A stretch of DNA of 54,519 bases from positions 1-54,519 of the forward strand of contig JAFEEF010000003.1 in assembly GCA_018241265.1 (NCBI GenBank), read 5' to 3'. The position numbers and the translations under genes were made by a program. Numbering within the stretch: the first letter of the stretch is position 1; each line of letters begins with the position of its first letter. The stretch comes from Pseudomonadota bacterium. Its GTDB lineage: Bacteria; Pseudomonadota; Gammaproteobacteria; Burkholderiales; Burkholderiaceae_C. Positions 1-8,647 of the stretch are shown here, piece by piece. Below the pieces are notes generated by a model. It was not told the origin of the DNA, did not search any database, and was given only the letters and a program-made list of their open reading frames with translations.

Positions 1-435
1 CGGCTGAAGGACAAGCCGCAGCAGATGCAGCAGGAGATGATGCGCATCTACCGCGAGGAGAAGGTCAACCCGCTCGGCGGCTGTCTGCCGATCCTGATCC
101 AGATGCCGGTGTTCATCGGCCTCTACTGGGTGCTGCTGTCGAGCGTCGAGATCCGCAATGCGCCGTGGATGGGCTGGATCCACGACCTGTCGGTGCCGGA
201 TCCGCTGTTCATCCTGCCGATCCTGATGACGCTGACCAGCCTGTTGCAGACCTGGCTCAACCCGACGCCGCCCGATCCGGTGCAGGCACGCATGATGTGG
301 ATCATGCCGATCGCGTTCTCGTTCATGTTCTTCTTCTTCCCGGCCGGCCTCGTCGTCTACTACGTGACGAACAACCTGCTGTCGATCGTGCAGCAGTACA
401 TCATCAACAAGCGGCTCGGCGTCACCGGCAAGTAG
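1..435 (+). CDS. yidC: Membrane protein insertase YidC, C-terminal part (5' end outside window)
   Basis: This is the last 144 residues of the YidC/Oxa1 insertase, which inserts proteins into the inner membrane alone or with SecYEG. The reading frame is open from base 1, so the start lies upstream. The visible part carries the family signature region ([18 protein letters not shown]), then hydrophobic segments ([43 protein letters not shown]) and the usual C-terminal [14 protein letters not shown]. mnmE starts 28 bases after the stop, the order commonly seen near proteobacterial origins (rpmH-rnpA-yidD-yidC-mnmE). Identification is secure; only the start is missing. Confidence 0.96.
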   Translation, partial: RLKDKPQQMQQEMMRIYREEKVNPLGGCLPILIQMPVFIGLYWVLLSSVEIRNAPWMGWIHDLSVPDPLFILPILMTLTSLLQTWLNPTPPDPVQARMMWIMPIAFSFMFFFFPAGLVVYYVTNNLLSIVQQYIINKRLGVTGK

Positions 436-463
436 CCGGGCGGCGCAGCCGGCGCACCCGCCG

Positions 464-1870
464 ATGCTCGATCGCCACGCCGATCCCATCGTCGCGATCG
501 CGACCGCCGCCGGGCGTGGCGCGGTCGGCATCGTGCGCGTGTCGGGGCGCGAGCTGGCCCCGCTGATCGATGCCATCTGCGGGCGTACGCTCGCGCCGCG
601 CGTCGCCACCTACCTGCCGTTCCGCGCCGCCGACGGCAGCGCGGTCGACCAGGGCCTCGCGATCCACTTTCCCGCGCCGCATTCGTACACCGGCGAGGAC
701 GTGCTCGAACTGCAGGCGCACGGCGGGCCGGTGGTGCTGCAACTGCTCGTCGCGCGCTGCCTCGAAGCGGCCGCCGAGGTCGATCCGAACAGCGGCCGCC
801 TGCGCTTGCCGCATCTGCGGCTTGCCCGGCCCGGCGAGTACACCGAGCGCGCGTTCCTGAACGACAAGCTCGACCTGGCGCAGGCCGAGGCGGTGAGCGA
901 CCTGATCGACGCCAGCACCGAAGCCGCGGCGCGCTCGGCCGGTCGTGCGCTCGCGGGCGCGTTCTCGCATGAGGTCGAACGCCTCCGCGATCAGCTCGTC
1001 GAGCTGCGCATGCTCGTCGAAGCGACGCTCGACTTTCCCGAAGAGGAGATCGATTTCCTCGAACGGGCCCACGCGCGCGGCAGGCTCGACGCGATCGCAA
1101 CGCAGATCGACCGCGTGCTCGCCCAGGCCCGCCAGGGCGCGCTGCTGCGCGAAGGCATGCGCGTCGTGCTGGCCGGCCAGCCGAACGTCGGCAAGAGCTC
1201 GCTGCTCAACGCGTTGGCGGGCGCCGAGCTCGCGATCGTCACCGCGGTGCCGGGCACGACGCGCGACCGGATCGGCGAGACGATCCAGATCGAAGGCGTG
1301 CCGGTGCACGTCATCGACACCGCCGGCTTGCGCGACCCCGACGACGAGGTCGAGCGCATCGGCATCGCGCGCAGCTGGACCGAGATCGAAGGCGCCGATG
1401 CGGTGATCTTCCTGCACGACCTGACGCGCGCCGGCGCGGCGGACTACGAAGCGGGCGAAGCGCGCATCGCGGCGCGGCTCGCGGCGCTGGACGATCGCCT
1501 GCTGCAGGTCTACAACAAGGCCGATGCCGCGGACGTCGCCGCGTCCGATGTGCCGGCCGATTCGATCGTGCTGTCGGCGAAGACCGGCAGCGGTCTCGAC
1601 GCCCTGCGCCGCCGGATGCTCGAGCGGGCCGGCTGGCAAGCGCAGCCCGAAGGCAGCACCATCGCGCGCACGCGCCACGTCGAGGCGCTGCGCCGCGCCG
1701 CGCGCCACGTGGCGCTCGCACAGGCGCATGCGGCGCGGTCCGATGCAGCGCTCGACCTGTTCGCCGAAGAGTTGCGCCTCGCGCATGAGGCGCTCGGCGA
1801 GATCACCGGTGCCTACACGGCCGACGATCTGCTGGGCGACATCTTCGGGCGCTTCTGCATCGGGAAGTAG
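464..1870 (+). CDS. mnmE: tRNA uridine-5-carboxymethylaminomethyl(34) modification GTPase MnmE
   Basis: MnmE is the GTPase that, with MnmG, adds the carboxymethylaminomethyl group to the wobble uridine (U34) of certain tRNAs. The 468-residue product has normal family length. It starts with the N-terminal tetrahydrofolate-binding domain ([22 protein letters not shown], cut here as [13 protein letters not shown] then AVGIVRVSG). The G domain includes the P-loop GQPNVGKSS (about residues 238-246) and the G3 motif DTAGL (about 285-289). The C-terminal Cys-containing tail FCIGK is the conserved MnmE end. It sits directly downstream of yidC, probably in the same transcript. Confidence 0.97.
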   Translation: MLDRHADPIVAIATAAGRGAVGIVRVSGRELAPLIDAICGRTLAPRVATYLPFRAADGSAVDQGLAIHFPAPHSYTGEDVLELQAHGGPVVLQLLVARCLEAAAEVDPNSGRLRLPHLRLARPGEYTERAFLNDKLDLAQAEAVSDLIDASTEAAARSAGRALAGAFSHEVERLRDQLVELRMLVEATLDFPEEEIDFLERAHARGRLDAIATQIDRVLAQARQGALLREGMRVVLAGQPNVGKSSLLNALAGAELAIVTAVPGTTRDRIGETIQIEGVPVHVIDTAGLRDPDDEVERIGIARSWTEIEGADAVIFLHDLTRAGAADYEAGEARIAARLAALDDRLLQVYNKADAADVAASDVPADSIVLSAKTGSGLDALRRRMLERAGWQAQPEGSTIARTRHVEALRRAARHVALAQAHAARSDAALDLFAEELRLAHEALGEITGAYTADDLLGDIFGRFCIGK

Positions 1871-1952
1871 CGCGGCTTCCCGGCGCGCTGCCTGTCTCGC
1901 CGATCATGTAGTGTTCCATGAACGTCCGTGTGTCCTCAGGGGAAGGCTCGCC

Positions 1953-2732
1953 ATGAACAAGATCCATTGCATTTCCGGACTGCCGCGGTCGGGAACCACG
2001 CTGCTTTCAACCATCTTCAACCAGAACCCGCGCTTTGCCGCCTCGATTTCCAGCCCGCTCGCACGCATGGTTCGCGCGATCGTTTCGGAGTCGCACGCAC
2101 AGGCCGGCTTTCGCAGGCAGTGTCCCGAAGAAAAGCGCCGTCGCCTGATCGAGAACTTGATCGCCACGTACTACGAAGACGCCAACGAAGTGGTTTTCGA
2201 TACCAATCGAGGATGGCCCTTGCTTGCATCCTTGCTCCACGACCTCCACCCGCCGGCGAAGATGATCTGCTGCGTGCGTGAGATCCCGTGGATACTCGAC
2301 AGCTTCGAGGTGCTCGTGCGCAGGAATCCATATGCATTGACGTCGTTGTTCACGGGAAATGAGGGGCAGGACGTCTACTCGCGTGCCGGGACGCTGCTTC
2401 GCCCGGAAGGTGTCGTGGGATTCGCGCTCAACGGCTTGAAGCAGGTCATTTACAGCCGCGAGAACAAGATGATCCTGCTGGTTCAATATGATGACCTCTG
2501 CAGGTCGCCCAAACAGGTGATGCAGGAAATTTACAGGTTCATCGACGAGCCGTACTTCGAACACGACTTCAATGATCTCGAAGCGTCTTACGATGAATTC
2601 GACGACGATTTGAATCTGAAGGGCATGCACACCGTCCGCAAAGAATTGCAATACGTGGAGAGAACGCCCGTCATCCCGCCGGATCTCTGGCATCAAGCGG
2701 CGGGGCTTTCGTTCTGGAAAAACAAGAGCTGA
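1953..2732 (+). CDS. Sulfotransferase-family protein
   Basis: A 259-residue protein starting MNKIHCISGLPRSGTTLL. GLPRSGTT (residues 9-16) matches the phosphosulfate-binding loop of PAPS-dependent sulfotransferases; the middle part (KMICCVREIPWILDSF) fits the second PAPS-contact region with its Arg. The product is probably a cytoplasmic carbohydrate- or small-molecule sulfotransferase; the acceptor is unknown. No signal peptide is visible. The codon use is clearly less GC-biased than in mnmE or the next genes (frequent ttt, gat, aat, ttc/tac mixtures), which suggests acquisition by transfer. The frame is open further upstream, but the ATG at 1953 is where homology to the family fold begins. 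It stands alone between mnmE and a cyclic-nucleotide-binding protein. Confidence 0.8.
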   Translation: MNKIHCISGLPRSGTTLLSTIFNQNPRFAASISSPLARMVRAIVSESHAQAGFRRQCPEEKRRRLIENLIATYYEDANEVVFDTNRGWPLLASLLHDLHPPAKMICCVREIPWILDSFEVLVRRNPYALTSLFTGNEGQDVYSRAGTLLRPEGVVGFALNGLKQVIYSRENKMILLVQYDDLCRSPKQVMQEIYRFIDEPYFEHDFNDLEASYDEFDDDLNLKGMHTVRKELQYVERTPVIPPDLWHQAAGLSFWKNKS

Positions 2733-2884
2733 ATCGCAGTCGGCTTGACATTTTTTTACAACCGCTCGCGGCGTCGCACGGGGGCATCCCGAAGCCAGGG
2801 AAGCCAAAGCGGGCGGCACCGGCCGATGAAGCCGCCCGGAGGCGCCATGCGACGACGGGCGGTGCACGTTCGGGCTGCCGCCGG

Positions 2885-2914
2885 TTGTCCGCCAACCCCG
2901 TCGACGTCGATAAT
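2885..2914 (+). promoter_or_regulatory. Possible sigma-70 promoter for the cyclic-nucleotide-binding gene
   Basis: TTGTCC (2885-2890) and GATAAT (2909-2914), 18 bases apart, lie 45 bases before the ATG at 2959. The -10 hexamer matches 5 of 6 consensus bases and the -35 hexamer 4 of 6. The 226-base gap 2733-2958 shows no coding region. Confidence 0.35.
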
Positions 2915-2958
2915 TTCCGATCGGGCCGAAAAGCCGCGCGCGCACACGGAAAGCACGA

Positions 2959-3426
2959 ATGGACATCCAGGAACTGGTTCAGGCGATCCAGACCCTCAAC
3001 GCCGAAGACGCGCTGCATGCGCGCCTGAACCTCGAGCAATGGCGCGCGCTGTCGACTTACCTCACGCAGCACGAGATCCGCGCCGGAGATCTGCTGATCA
3101 AGCAGGGCGATTCCGACCGATCCATGTACTTCCTCGCCCAGGGCACGCTGCAGGTGTTCGTCAGCGGCGGCCCGCCCGGCAGCCGGCGCATCGCCATCCT
3201 GCGCTCCGGTTCGGTGGTCGGCGAGCCGGGCCTCTTCAGCGACGGGCCGCGCATGGCCAACGTCGAGGCGATGACGCCCTGCATCGTGATGGCGCTGCGC
3301 GGTCCGCGGCTGGAGGAGATGGCGCAGCGCCTGCCGGCCGTCGCCCTCGAACTGCTGCGCGCGGCGGGCGGCGTGATGGCGGTGCGCATGCGCGCGACCC
3401 TGTCGAAGCAGGTACCGTTCACGTAG
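2959..3426 (+). CDS. Small cyclic nucleotide-binding domain protein
   Basis: A 155-residue protein made almost entirely of one cNMP-binding fold (about residues 25-130): LLIKQGDSDRSMYFLAQGTLQVF is the beta-roll start (GD..RSMYF, G.LQVF) and GEPGLFSDGPRMANVEAM corresponds to the phosphate-binding cassette. Classical cassettes have GE.AL...PR.A; here the Pro is followed by RMANV, so cyclic nucleotide binding is plausible but not certain. There is no helix-turn-helix, so it is not a Crp-type transcription factor but probably a stand-alone sensor or adaptor. Its 3' end is convergent with the Kef-type antiporter gene, with a short GC-rich hairpin (3428-3441) between them. Confidence 0.75.
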   Translation: MDIQELVQAIQTLNAEDALHARLNLEQWRALSTYLTQHEIRAGDLLIKQGDSDRSMYFLAQGTLQVFVSGGPPGSRRIAILRSGSVVGEPGLFSDGPRMANVEAMTPCIVMALRGPRLEEMAQRLPAVALELLRAAGGVMAVRMRATLSKQVPFT

Positions 3427-3448
3427 GGGGCCTGCGGGCCCTTGTCGG

Positions 3449-5443
3449 CTAGCTTTTCCCGAGCAGCTTGGCTTCGGCCAGCGCCAGCGGCTCCGGCAGA
3501 CCCGACAGCACCAGCGTATCGCCGGCCGCCAGCACGAGGCCTTCGTCGGGCCGGACGACCGCGCCGGCGGCGCGCCGCACCGACACCACCGTGACACCGA
3601 CTGCATGCAGCGCCTGCGCTGCAAGCGTCTGGCCGACGTGGCTGCCGGCGGCCGGCAAGGTCACGCTGAGCAGCCGCGCGGTCTGCAGCTCGTCGGCGGT
3701 GTCGTCGTCGGCGCCGTGGAAGTAGCCGCGCAGGAGCCCGTAGCGCGCCGCGCGCTGGTCCTGCACGACACGGAACACGCGCCGCATCGGCACGCCGACG
3801 AGCGCGAGCGCATGGCTCGCGAGCATCAGCGAGCCTTCGATCGCTTCCGGCACCACTTCGGTCGCACCGGCGGCCTGCAGGCGTTCGAGGTCGGCGTCGT
3901 CGATCGTGCGCACGACGACCGGCACGCGCGGGGCGTGGCGCTGCACCTGGTGCAGGATCTTCAGCGCGGACGGCGTGTCGTGGTAGCTCACGACGACCGC
4001 GCTCGCGCGCGCCAGCCCGGCGGCCATCAGGCTCTGCAGCCGGGCGGCATCGCCGAACACGACGCTCTGGCCGGCCGCCGCGGCCTGGCGCACGCGATCG
4101 GGGTCGAGGTCCAGCGCCATGTAGGGGATGCGCTCGTGCTCGAGCAGGCGCGCCAGGTTCTGCCCGCTGCGGCCATAGCCGGCGATGATGACGTGCGCCT
4201 CGGTGTTGATCGCGCGCCGCGCGATCGATGTCATCGCGACCGATTGCATCAGCCAGTCGCTCGCGGACAGCCGCATCACGATGCGGTTGCTGTAGAGGAT
4301 GATGAACGGCGTCGCGAGCATCGACAGCACCATGCTCGCGAGCACCGGGCTGACCCAGCGCGGATCGATCAGGCCCTGGTCGGCGCCCAGGGTCAGCAGC
4401 ACGAAGCCGAATTCGCCGGCCTGCGCGAGGTAGAGGCCGGTGCGCAGCGCGACGCCGGGCGCGGCGCCGAACAGCCGCGCCAGCGCCGCGACCAGCACGA
4501 ATTTCGCGACCACCGGCCCGAGCATCAAGAGCAGCACGAGGTACCACTGGTCGAGCAGCGGATGCCAGTCGAGCTTCATCCCGATCGTGATGAAGAACAG
4601 GCCGAGCAGCACGTCGTGGAACGGCCGGATGTCGGTCTCGACCTGGTGCTTGTATTCGGTCTCGGCGATCAGCATGCCGGCGACGAACGCGCCGAGCGCG
4701 AGCGACAGCCCGGCATGCTCGGTCAGCCACGCGAGGCCGAGCGTGATGAGCAGCAGGTTGAGGATGAAGAGCTCCTCGCTCTTGCGCCGCGCGACGATCG
4801 TCAGCCAGCGCCGCATCGCGCGCTGGCCGCCGACCAAGAGCACGGTCAGCACGAACGTCGCCTTGAGGCCGGCCCAGGCGAGTTCCATCACCATGTCGGC
4901 GCCGCTCGAGCGCAGCGCCGGGATCAGCACCAGCAGCGGCACGACCGCGAGGTCCTGGAACAGCAGCACGCCCATCACGCGGCGGCCGTGCTCGCCTTCG
5001 AGCTCGAGACGGTCGGCCATCATCTTCACGACGATCGCGGTGCTCGACATCGCCATCGCGCCGCCGAGGACCAGCGCGCCGCGCCACGACAGCTCCCACG
5101 GCCGCGACGTGAACGAGAACAGCCACGCCAGCAGCCAATGGCCCACGATCGTGCCGGCGATCGTCAGCAGCACCTGCGCGAGGCCGAGCCCGAACACGAG
5201 CTTCCTCATGCTGCGCAGCTTCGGCAGGTTGAATTCCAGCCCGATCACGAACATCAGGAACACGACGCCGAACTCGGCGAGCGACCCGACGCCGGCCGAC
5301 GCGTTCGCGATCGCGGTCGGTCCGATCAGCACGCCGACCGTCAGGTAGCCGAGCATCGGCGGCAGCCGCAGCAGGCGGAACGCGACGACGCCGGCCACCG
5401 CGGCGACGAGGTAGAACAGCACGAGTTCGAGCGTCGAGGTCAT
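3449..5443 (-). CDS. Kef/CPA2-type monovalent cation:proton antiporter with TrkA-N domain
   Basis: A 664-residue inner-membrane protein. The first ~390 residues form many hydrophobic segments of the CPA2 exchanger fold (LELVLFYLVAAVAGVVAF, GYLTVGVLIGP, GVVFLMFVIGLEFNLPKL). From about residue 413 a cytosolic NAD-binding TrkA-N/RCK domain follows (HVIIAGYGRSGQNLARLLE, nucleotide-binding G.G..G), then a TrkA-C-like end (SVTLPAAGSHVGQTL ... AAGDTLVLSG). This layout matches YbaL/KefB-type potassium/proton antiporters, which protect cytoplasmic pH and osmotic balance. It cannot be assigned to KefB or KefC specifically; no ancillary KefF/G gene is nearby. It is divergent from kdsD, with 78 bases between the start codons. 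Confidence 0.9.
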   Translation of the reverse strand: MTSTLELVLFYLVAAVAGVVAFRLLRLPPMLGYLTVGVLIGPTAIANASAGVGSLAEFGVVFLMFVIGLEFNLPKLRSMRKLVFGLGLAQVLLTIAGTIVGHWLLAWLFSFTSRPWELSWRGALVLGGAMAMSSTAIVVKMMADRLELEGEHGRRVMGVLLFQDLAVVPLLVLIPALRSSGADMVMELAWAGLKATFVLTVLLVGGQRAMRRWLTIVARRKSEELFILNLLLITLGLAWLTEHAGLSLALGAFVAGMLIAETEYKHQVETDIRPFHDVLLGLFFITIGMKLDWHPLLDQWYLVLLLMLGPVVAKFVLVAALARLFGAAPGVALRTGLYLAQAGEFGFVLLTLGADQGLIDPRWVSPVLASMVLSMLATPFIILYSNRIVMRLSASDWLMQSVAMTSIARRAINTEAHVIIAGYGRSGQNLARLLEHERIPYMALDLDPDRVRQAAAAGQSVVFGDAARLQSLMAAGLARASAVVVSYHDTPSALKILHQVQRHAPRVPVVVRTIDDADLERLQAAGATEVVPEAIEGSLMLASHALALVGVPMRRVFRVVQDQRAARYGLLRGYFHGADDDTADELQTARLLSVTLPAAGSHVGQTLAAQALHAVGVTVVSVRRAAGAVVRPDEGLVLAAGDTLVLSGLPEPLALAEAKLLGKS

Positions 5444-5521
5444 GGCACGGCGGCGAGCGAGCGATGGCGCGGCGGCTCCTAGAATCGGCCGATCCTACTG
5501 GACACCTGCCCGGACGCTGCC

Positions 5522-6508
5522 TTGTCTGCTCCACCGTCATTCGATCCCGCCCGTGCGCTGCGGCTCGCGCGCGAGACCTTCGACATCGAAGCGCGCGCGC
5601 TCGTCGGCCTGAAGGACCGCCAGGGCGAGAACTTCAGCGACGTCGTGCGGCTGATCCTCGAGTGCCGCGGGCGCGTCGTCGTGATGGGGATGGGCAAGAG
5701 CGGGCATGTCGGCCGCAAGGTCGCGGCGACGCTCGCATCGACCGGCACGCCGGCGCTGTTCGTCCATCCGGCCGAGGCGAGCCACGGCGACCTCGGCATG
5801 GTGACGCCGGGCGACGTCGTGCTCGCGATCTCGAACTCGGGCGAGAGCGACGAGCTCGCCGTCATCATCCCGGCGCTGAAGCGCATGGGCGTCACCTTGG
5901 TCGCGCTGACCGGCGGGCTCGACAGCAGCCTGGCGAAGTACGCCGACCATGTGCTGAACTGCGCGGTCGACCAGGAAGCCTGCCCGCTCAACCTCGCGCC
6001 GACCGCGAGCAGCACGGCGCAGATGGCGCTCGGCGATGCGCTCGCGGTCGCGCTGCTCGATGCGCGCGGCTTTCGCGAGGAGGACTTCGCGCGATCGCAT
6101 CCCGGCGGCAGCCTGGGACGCAAGCTCCTGATGCGCGTCGCCGACCTGATGCGCAGCGGCGATGCGGTGCCGCAGGTCGGCCCGGATACGTCGTTCACCG
6201 CGATGCTGCGCGAGATGACCGGCAAAGGCCTGGGCTTCACCGCGGTCAGCGACGGCGGCAAGGTACTGGGCATCTTCACCGACGGCGACCTGCGGCGGCT
6301 GATCGAGCGCGGCGCCGACCTGCGCGCGCTGCGCGCCTCCGACGTCATGCACCGCGGACCCAAGCTCGTGCGTGCCGACGCGCTCGCGGTCGAAGCGGCC
6401 GACGTGATGGAGTTGCACCGCATCACCAGCGTGCTGGTGGTCGACGAAGAAGGCGCGCTGATCGGCGCGCTGAACTCCAACGACCTGATGCGCGCGAAGG
6501 TCATCTGA
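5522..6508 (+). CDS. kdsD: D-arabinose-5-phosphate isomerase KdsD
   Basis: KdsD converts ribulose-5-phosphate to arabinose-5-phosphate, the first step of Kdo synthesis for LPS. The 328-residue product has the usual three-part layout: a SIS sugar-isomerase domain (about 30-190, with GMGKSGHVGRKVAATLASTG, SHGDLGM and the serine-rich ISNSGESDE) and two CBS repeats (about 205-325, ending in SVLVVDEEGALIGALNSNDLMRAKV). The start is the TTG at 5522; no in-frame ATG lies near the N-terminus. TAGAAT at 5479-5484 may be its -10 element. It overlaps kdsC by one base (TGATG), indicating translational coupling. Confidence 0.95.
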   Translation: MSAPPSFDPARALRLARETFDIEARALVGLKDRQGENFSDVVRLILECRGRVVVMGMGKSGHVGRKVAATLASTGTPALFVHPAEASHGDLGMVTPGDVVLAISNSGESDELAVIIPALKRMGVTLVALTGGLDSSLAKYADHVLNCAVDQEACPLNLAPTASSTAQMALGDALAVALLDARGFREEDFARSHPGGSLGRKLLMRVADLMRSGDAVPQVGPDTSFTAMLREMTGKGLGFTAVSDGGKVLGIFTDGDLRRLIERGADLRALRASDVMHRGPKLVRADALAVEAADVMELHRITSVLVVDEEGALIGALNSNDLMRAKVI

Positions 6509-7098
6509 TGCCCGATCGGCTGGCGGACCTGCGCCCGGCGCTGCGCTTCGCGCCCGAGCTGCTGTTGAAGGCGCAGGGCGTGCGCGCCGCGATCTTCGAC
6601 GTCGACGGCGTGCTGACCGACGGGCGCATCTACATCGGCGCGGACGGCGAGGCCGTCAAGGCCTTCTCGACGCTCGACGGCCATGGCTTGAAGCTGCTCG
6701 CGCAGGGCGGTATCGTGCCGGTCGTCGTCACCGGACGAGACTCGAAGGCGGTGCGGCGACGCGTCGCCGACCTCGGCATCGCGCACGCGGCCTACGGCGC
6801 GGGCGACAAGCTGGCGGCCGCCGGGCCGCTGCTCGCAGCGCTCGGCGTCGGCTGGCACGAGGTGGCCGCGATGGGCGACGACTGGCCCGACCTGCCGCTC
6901 CTGACGCGTGCCGCGTTCGCCTGCGCACCGGCCGGCGCGCATGTCGAGGTGCGCGCGGTCGCGCATCACGTCACCGAGGCCGCGGCCGGCCACGGCGCGG
7001 CGCGCGAATGCTGCGACCTGCTGCTCAGCGCCGCGGGCCGCTACGCGGCGCTGCTGCGCGGGCATCTCGTCACGCTCGATGGCAACGCGCCCGCCTGA
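6508..7098 (+). CDS. kdsC: 3-deoxy-D-manno-octulosonate 8-phosphate phosphatase KdsC
   Basis: KdsC is the HAD-family phosphatase that releases inorganic phosphate from Kdo-8-phosphate. The 196-residue product shows the HAD motif I as FDVDGVLTDG (nucleophile and acid Asp31 and Asp33), motif II TGRDS and the motif IV region AAMGDDWPDLPLL. The N-terminal ~25 residues before the core are slightly longer than in E. coli KdsC. It begins with an ATG overlapping the kdsD stop, and its 3' end overlaps the start of lptC by 20 bases, so kdsD-kdsC-lptC read as one operon. Confidence 0.95.
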   Translation: MPDRLADLRPALRFAPELLLKAQGVRAAIFDVDGVLTDGRIYIGADGEAVKAFSTLDGHGLKLLAQGGIVPVVVTGRDSKAVRRRVADLGIAHAAYGAGDKLAAAGPLLAALGVGWHEVAAMGDDWPDLPLLTRAAFACAPAGAHVEVRAVAHHVTEAAAGHGAARECCDLLLSAAGRYAALLRGHLVTLDGNAPA

Positions 7099-7759
7099 CG
7101 CCGGCGGAGCCGGGCTGCAGCCGGCGCTGCCGCGGCGTGCGCCGTTGCCGTGGACGCGGCGTGCGCTGGACGTGGTCTCGGCCTACCTGCCGCTGGTGCT
7201 GATGGCGGTGCTCGCGCTCGGCACCTGGTGGCTCGTGAAGAACACGCCGCTGTTCGAGAGCGGGCGCGCTGTCGCGCCGCCGATCCACATTCCCGACTAC
7301 ACGATGACGCAGTTCCTGGTGCAGCGCTTCGCGCCCGACGGTGCGATGCGCGCGCAGATCGAAGGCGACCTGCTGCGCCACTATCCCGACACCGACACGC
7401 TGGAGATCGACAACCCGCGCATCCGCGCGGTGGCGAGCGACGGCCTCGTGACGCGCGCGACGGCGCGGCGCGCACTGTCGAACAGCGACGGCAGCGAGGT
7501 CCAGCTGCTCGGCGATGCGCACGTCGTGCGCGAGGCCGCCGGCGGCGAACCGCCGATCGAGTTCCGCGGCGAGTTCCTGCACGCCTTCGTCAACCTCGAG
7601 CGCGTCAGCTCGAACCAGCCGGTCGTCGTCACGCAGGGCGAAAGCGTCGTGCGCGCCGCCGCGATGGAGTACGACAACCTGACGCGCATCGTGACCTTTC
7701 GCGGCAAGTCGAAGGCGGTCTTCACGACGCCGGCCCGACCCGGAGGGAACATCCGATGA
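7079..7759 (+). CDS. lptC: LPS export ABC transporter periplasmic protein LptC
   Basis: LptC is the single-pass inner-membrane protein that passes LPS from the LptBFG extractor to the LptA bridge. The 226-residue product has a basic, proline-rich N-terminus, one membrane segment (about 35-60, AYLPLVLMAVLALGTWWLV) and a beta-rich OstA/LptC periplasmic domain (YTMTQFLVQRFAPDGAMR, TLEIDNPRIRA, VQLLGDAHVVR). The ATG at 7079 is the first in frame; it overlaps kdsC. In many proteobacteria lptA and lptB come next; here an SDR gene follows through an ATGA overlap and lptAB are absent from the window. Confidence 0.9.
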   Translation: MATRPPDAGGAGLQPALPRRAPLPWTRRALDVVSAYLPLVLMAVLALGTWWLVKNTPLFESGRAVAPPIHIPDYTMTQFLVQRFAPDGAMRAQIEGDLLRHYPDTDTLEIDNPRIRAVASDGLVTRATARRALSNSDGSEVQLLGDAHVVREAAGGEPPIEFRGEFLHAFVNLERVSSNQPVVVTQGESVVRAAAMEYDNLTRIVTFRGKSKAVFTTPARPGGNIR

Positions 7760-8553
7760 GCCTCGAAAGCACGCCATCGTCGTCGTCGCCGCTGGTCTTT
7801 CTGACCGGCGCGTCGAGCGGTATCGGCCAGGCGCTCGCGGTGCGCTTCCACGCCGCCGGCTACCGCCTCGCGCTGGTCGCGCGGCGTGCCGAAGCGTTGC
7901 GCGCCTGGGCCGCCGAACAGGGCCTGACGCGGGTCTGGATCCGTGCGGCCGACGTGCGCGACGTCGCCGCGATCACGGCCGCGGGGCGCGACTGCATCGT
8001 CGAGCAAGGCCTGCCCGATGTCGTGATCGCCAACGCCGGCATCAGCATCGGCATGGATACCGCGGAGATCGACGATCTCGACGTGATGCGTGCGACCTAC
8101 GAGACCAACAACCTCGGGATGGCAGCGACCTTCCAGCCGTTCGTCGCGGCGATGCGCACGCGCGGCCGCGGCACCCTGGTCGGGATCGCGAGCGTCGCCG
8201 GCATCCGCGGCCTGCCCGGACATGCCGCCTATTGCTCGAGCAAGGCGGCGGTGATCAGTTACTGCGAAAGCCTGCGCGGCGAGTTGCGCACCGACGGCGT
8301 CAAGGTGGTGACGATCCTGCCGGGTTATGTCGACACGCCATTGACCCGCGGCAATCCGTATTCGATGCCGTTCCTGATGCCGGCGGCGGCGTTCGCCGAG
8401 CAGGCCGGGCGCGCGATCGAGGCCGGCGTGAGCTACCGCGTGATTCCGTGGCAGATGGGCGTCGTGGCCGGGCTGATGCGCATGCTGCCGAACGCCTGGT
8501 TCGATCGCGCCGTCGCCGGGCGCGGGCGCAAGCCGCGCCGCAGCGCCGGGTGA
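7756..8553 (+). CDS. SDR-family NAD(P)-dependent oxidoreductase
   Basis: A classical short-chain dehydrogenase of 265 residues. It has the Rossmann motif TGASSGIG (17-24), the NAG motif (ANAGIS), a catalytic Ser in IASVAG and the catalytic YxxxK as Tyr159-Lys163 (YCSSK). The C-terminal region after PGYVDTPLT ends in basic residues (GRGRKPRR) following a short hydrophobic stretch (MGVVAGLMRML), which could touch the membrane. The substrate is unknown. Its position, translationally coupled to lptC, suggests co-expression with LPS genes, but a direct role in LPS synthesis is not shown. Confidence 0.88.
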   Translation: MSLESTPSSSSPLVFLTGASSGIGQALAVRFHAAGYRLALVARRAEALRAWAAEQGLTRVWIRAADVRDVAAITAAGRDCIVEQGLPDVVIANAGISIGMDTAEIDDLDVMRATYETNNLGMAATFQPFVAAMRTRGRGTLVGIASVAGIRGLPGHAAYCSSKAAVISYCESLRGELRTDGVKVVTILPGYVDTPLTRGNPYSMPFLMPAAAFAEQAGRAIEAGVSYRVIPWQMGVVAGLMRMLPNAWFDRAVAGRGRKPRRSAG

Positions 8554-8568
8554 GCGCCGCACCAACGC

Positions 8569-8597
8569 AAAAAGCGGCAAGCAGAGCGCTTGCCGCT
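8569..8597 (-). terminator. Intrinsic terminator of the RRM-protein gene
   Basis: A perfect 10-bp stem (AGCGGCAAGC, 8573-8582, with GCTTGCCGCT, 8588-8597) and a 5-base loop are followed, reading the minus strand, by five T (8569-8573). It lies 51 bases beyond the stop of the minus-strand RNA-binding protein gene. For the plus-strand SDR gene the same hairpin would lack a T tract. Confidence 0.85.
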
Positions 8598-8647
8598 TCG
8601 TGATCCATGCAACCTGGCCGGCGCACCGCGCCGGCCTCAGCGAGAGG

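Noticed and set aside
2745-2773. Perfect TTGACA after the sulfotransferase gene
   Set aside because: No acceptable -10 lies 16-19 bases downstream; the bases there are GC only.
3428-3441. Hairpin GGGCC/GGCCC between the converging cNMP-binding and antiporter genes
   Set aside because: Only 5 bp and no T tract on either strand; too weak to list as a terminator.
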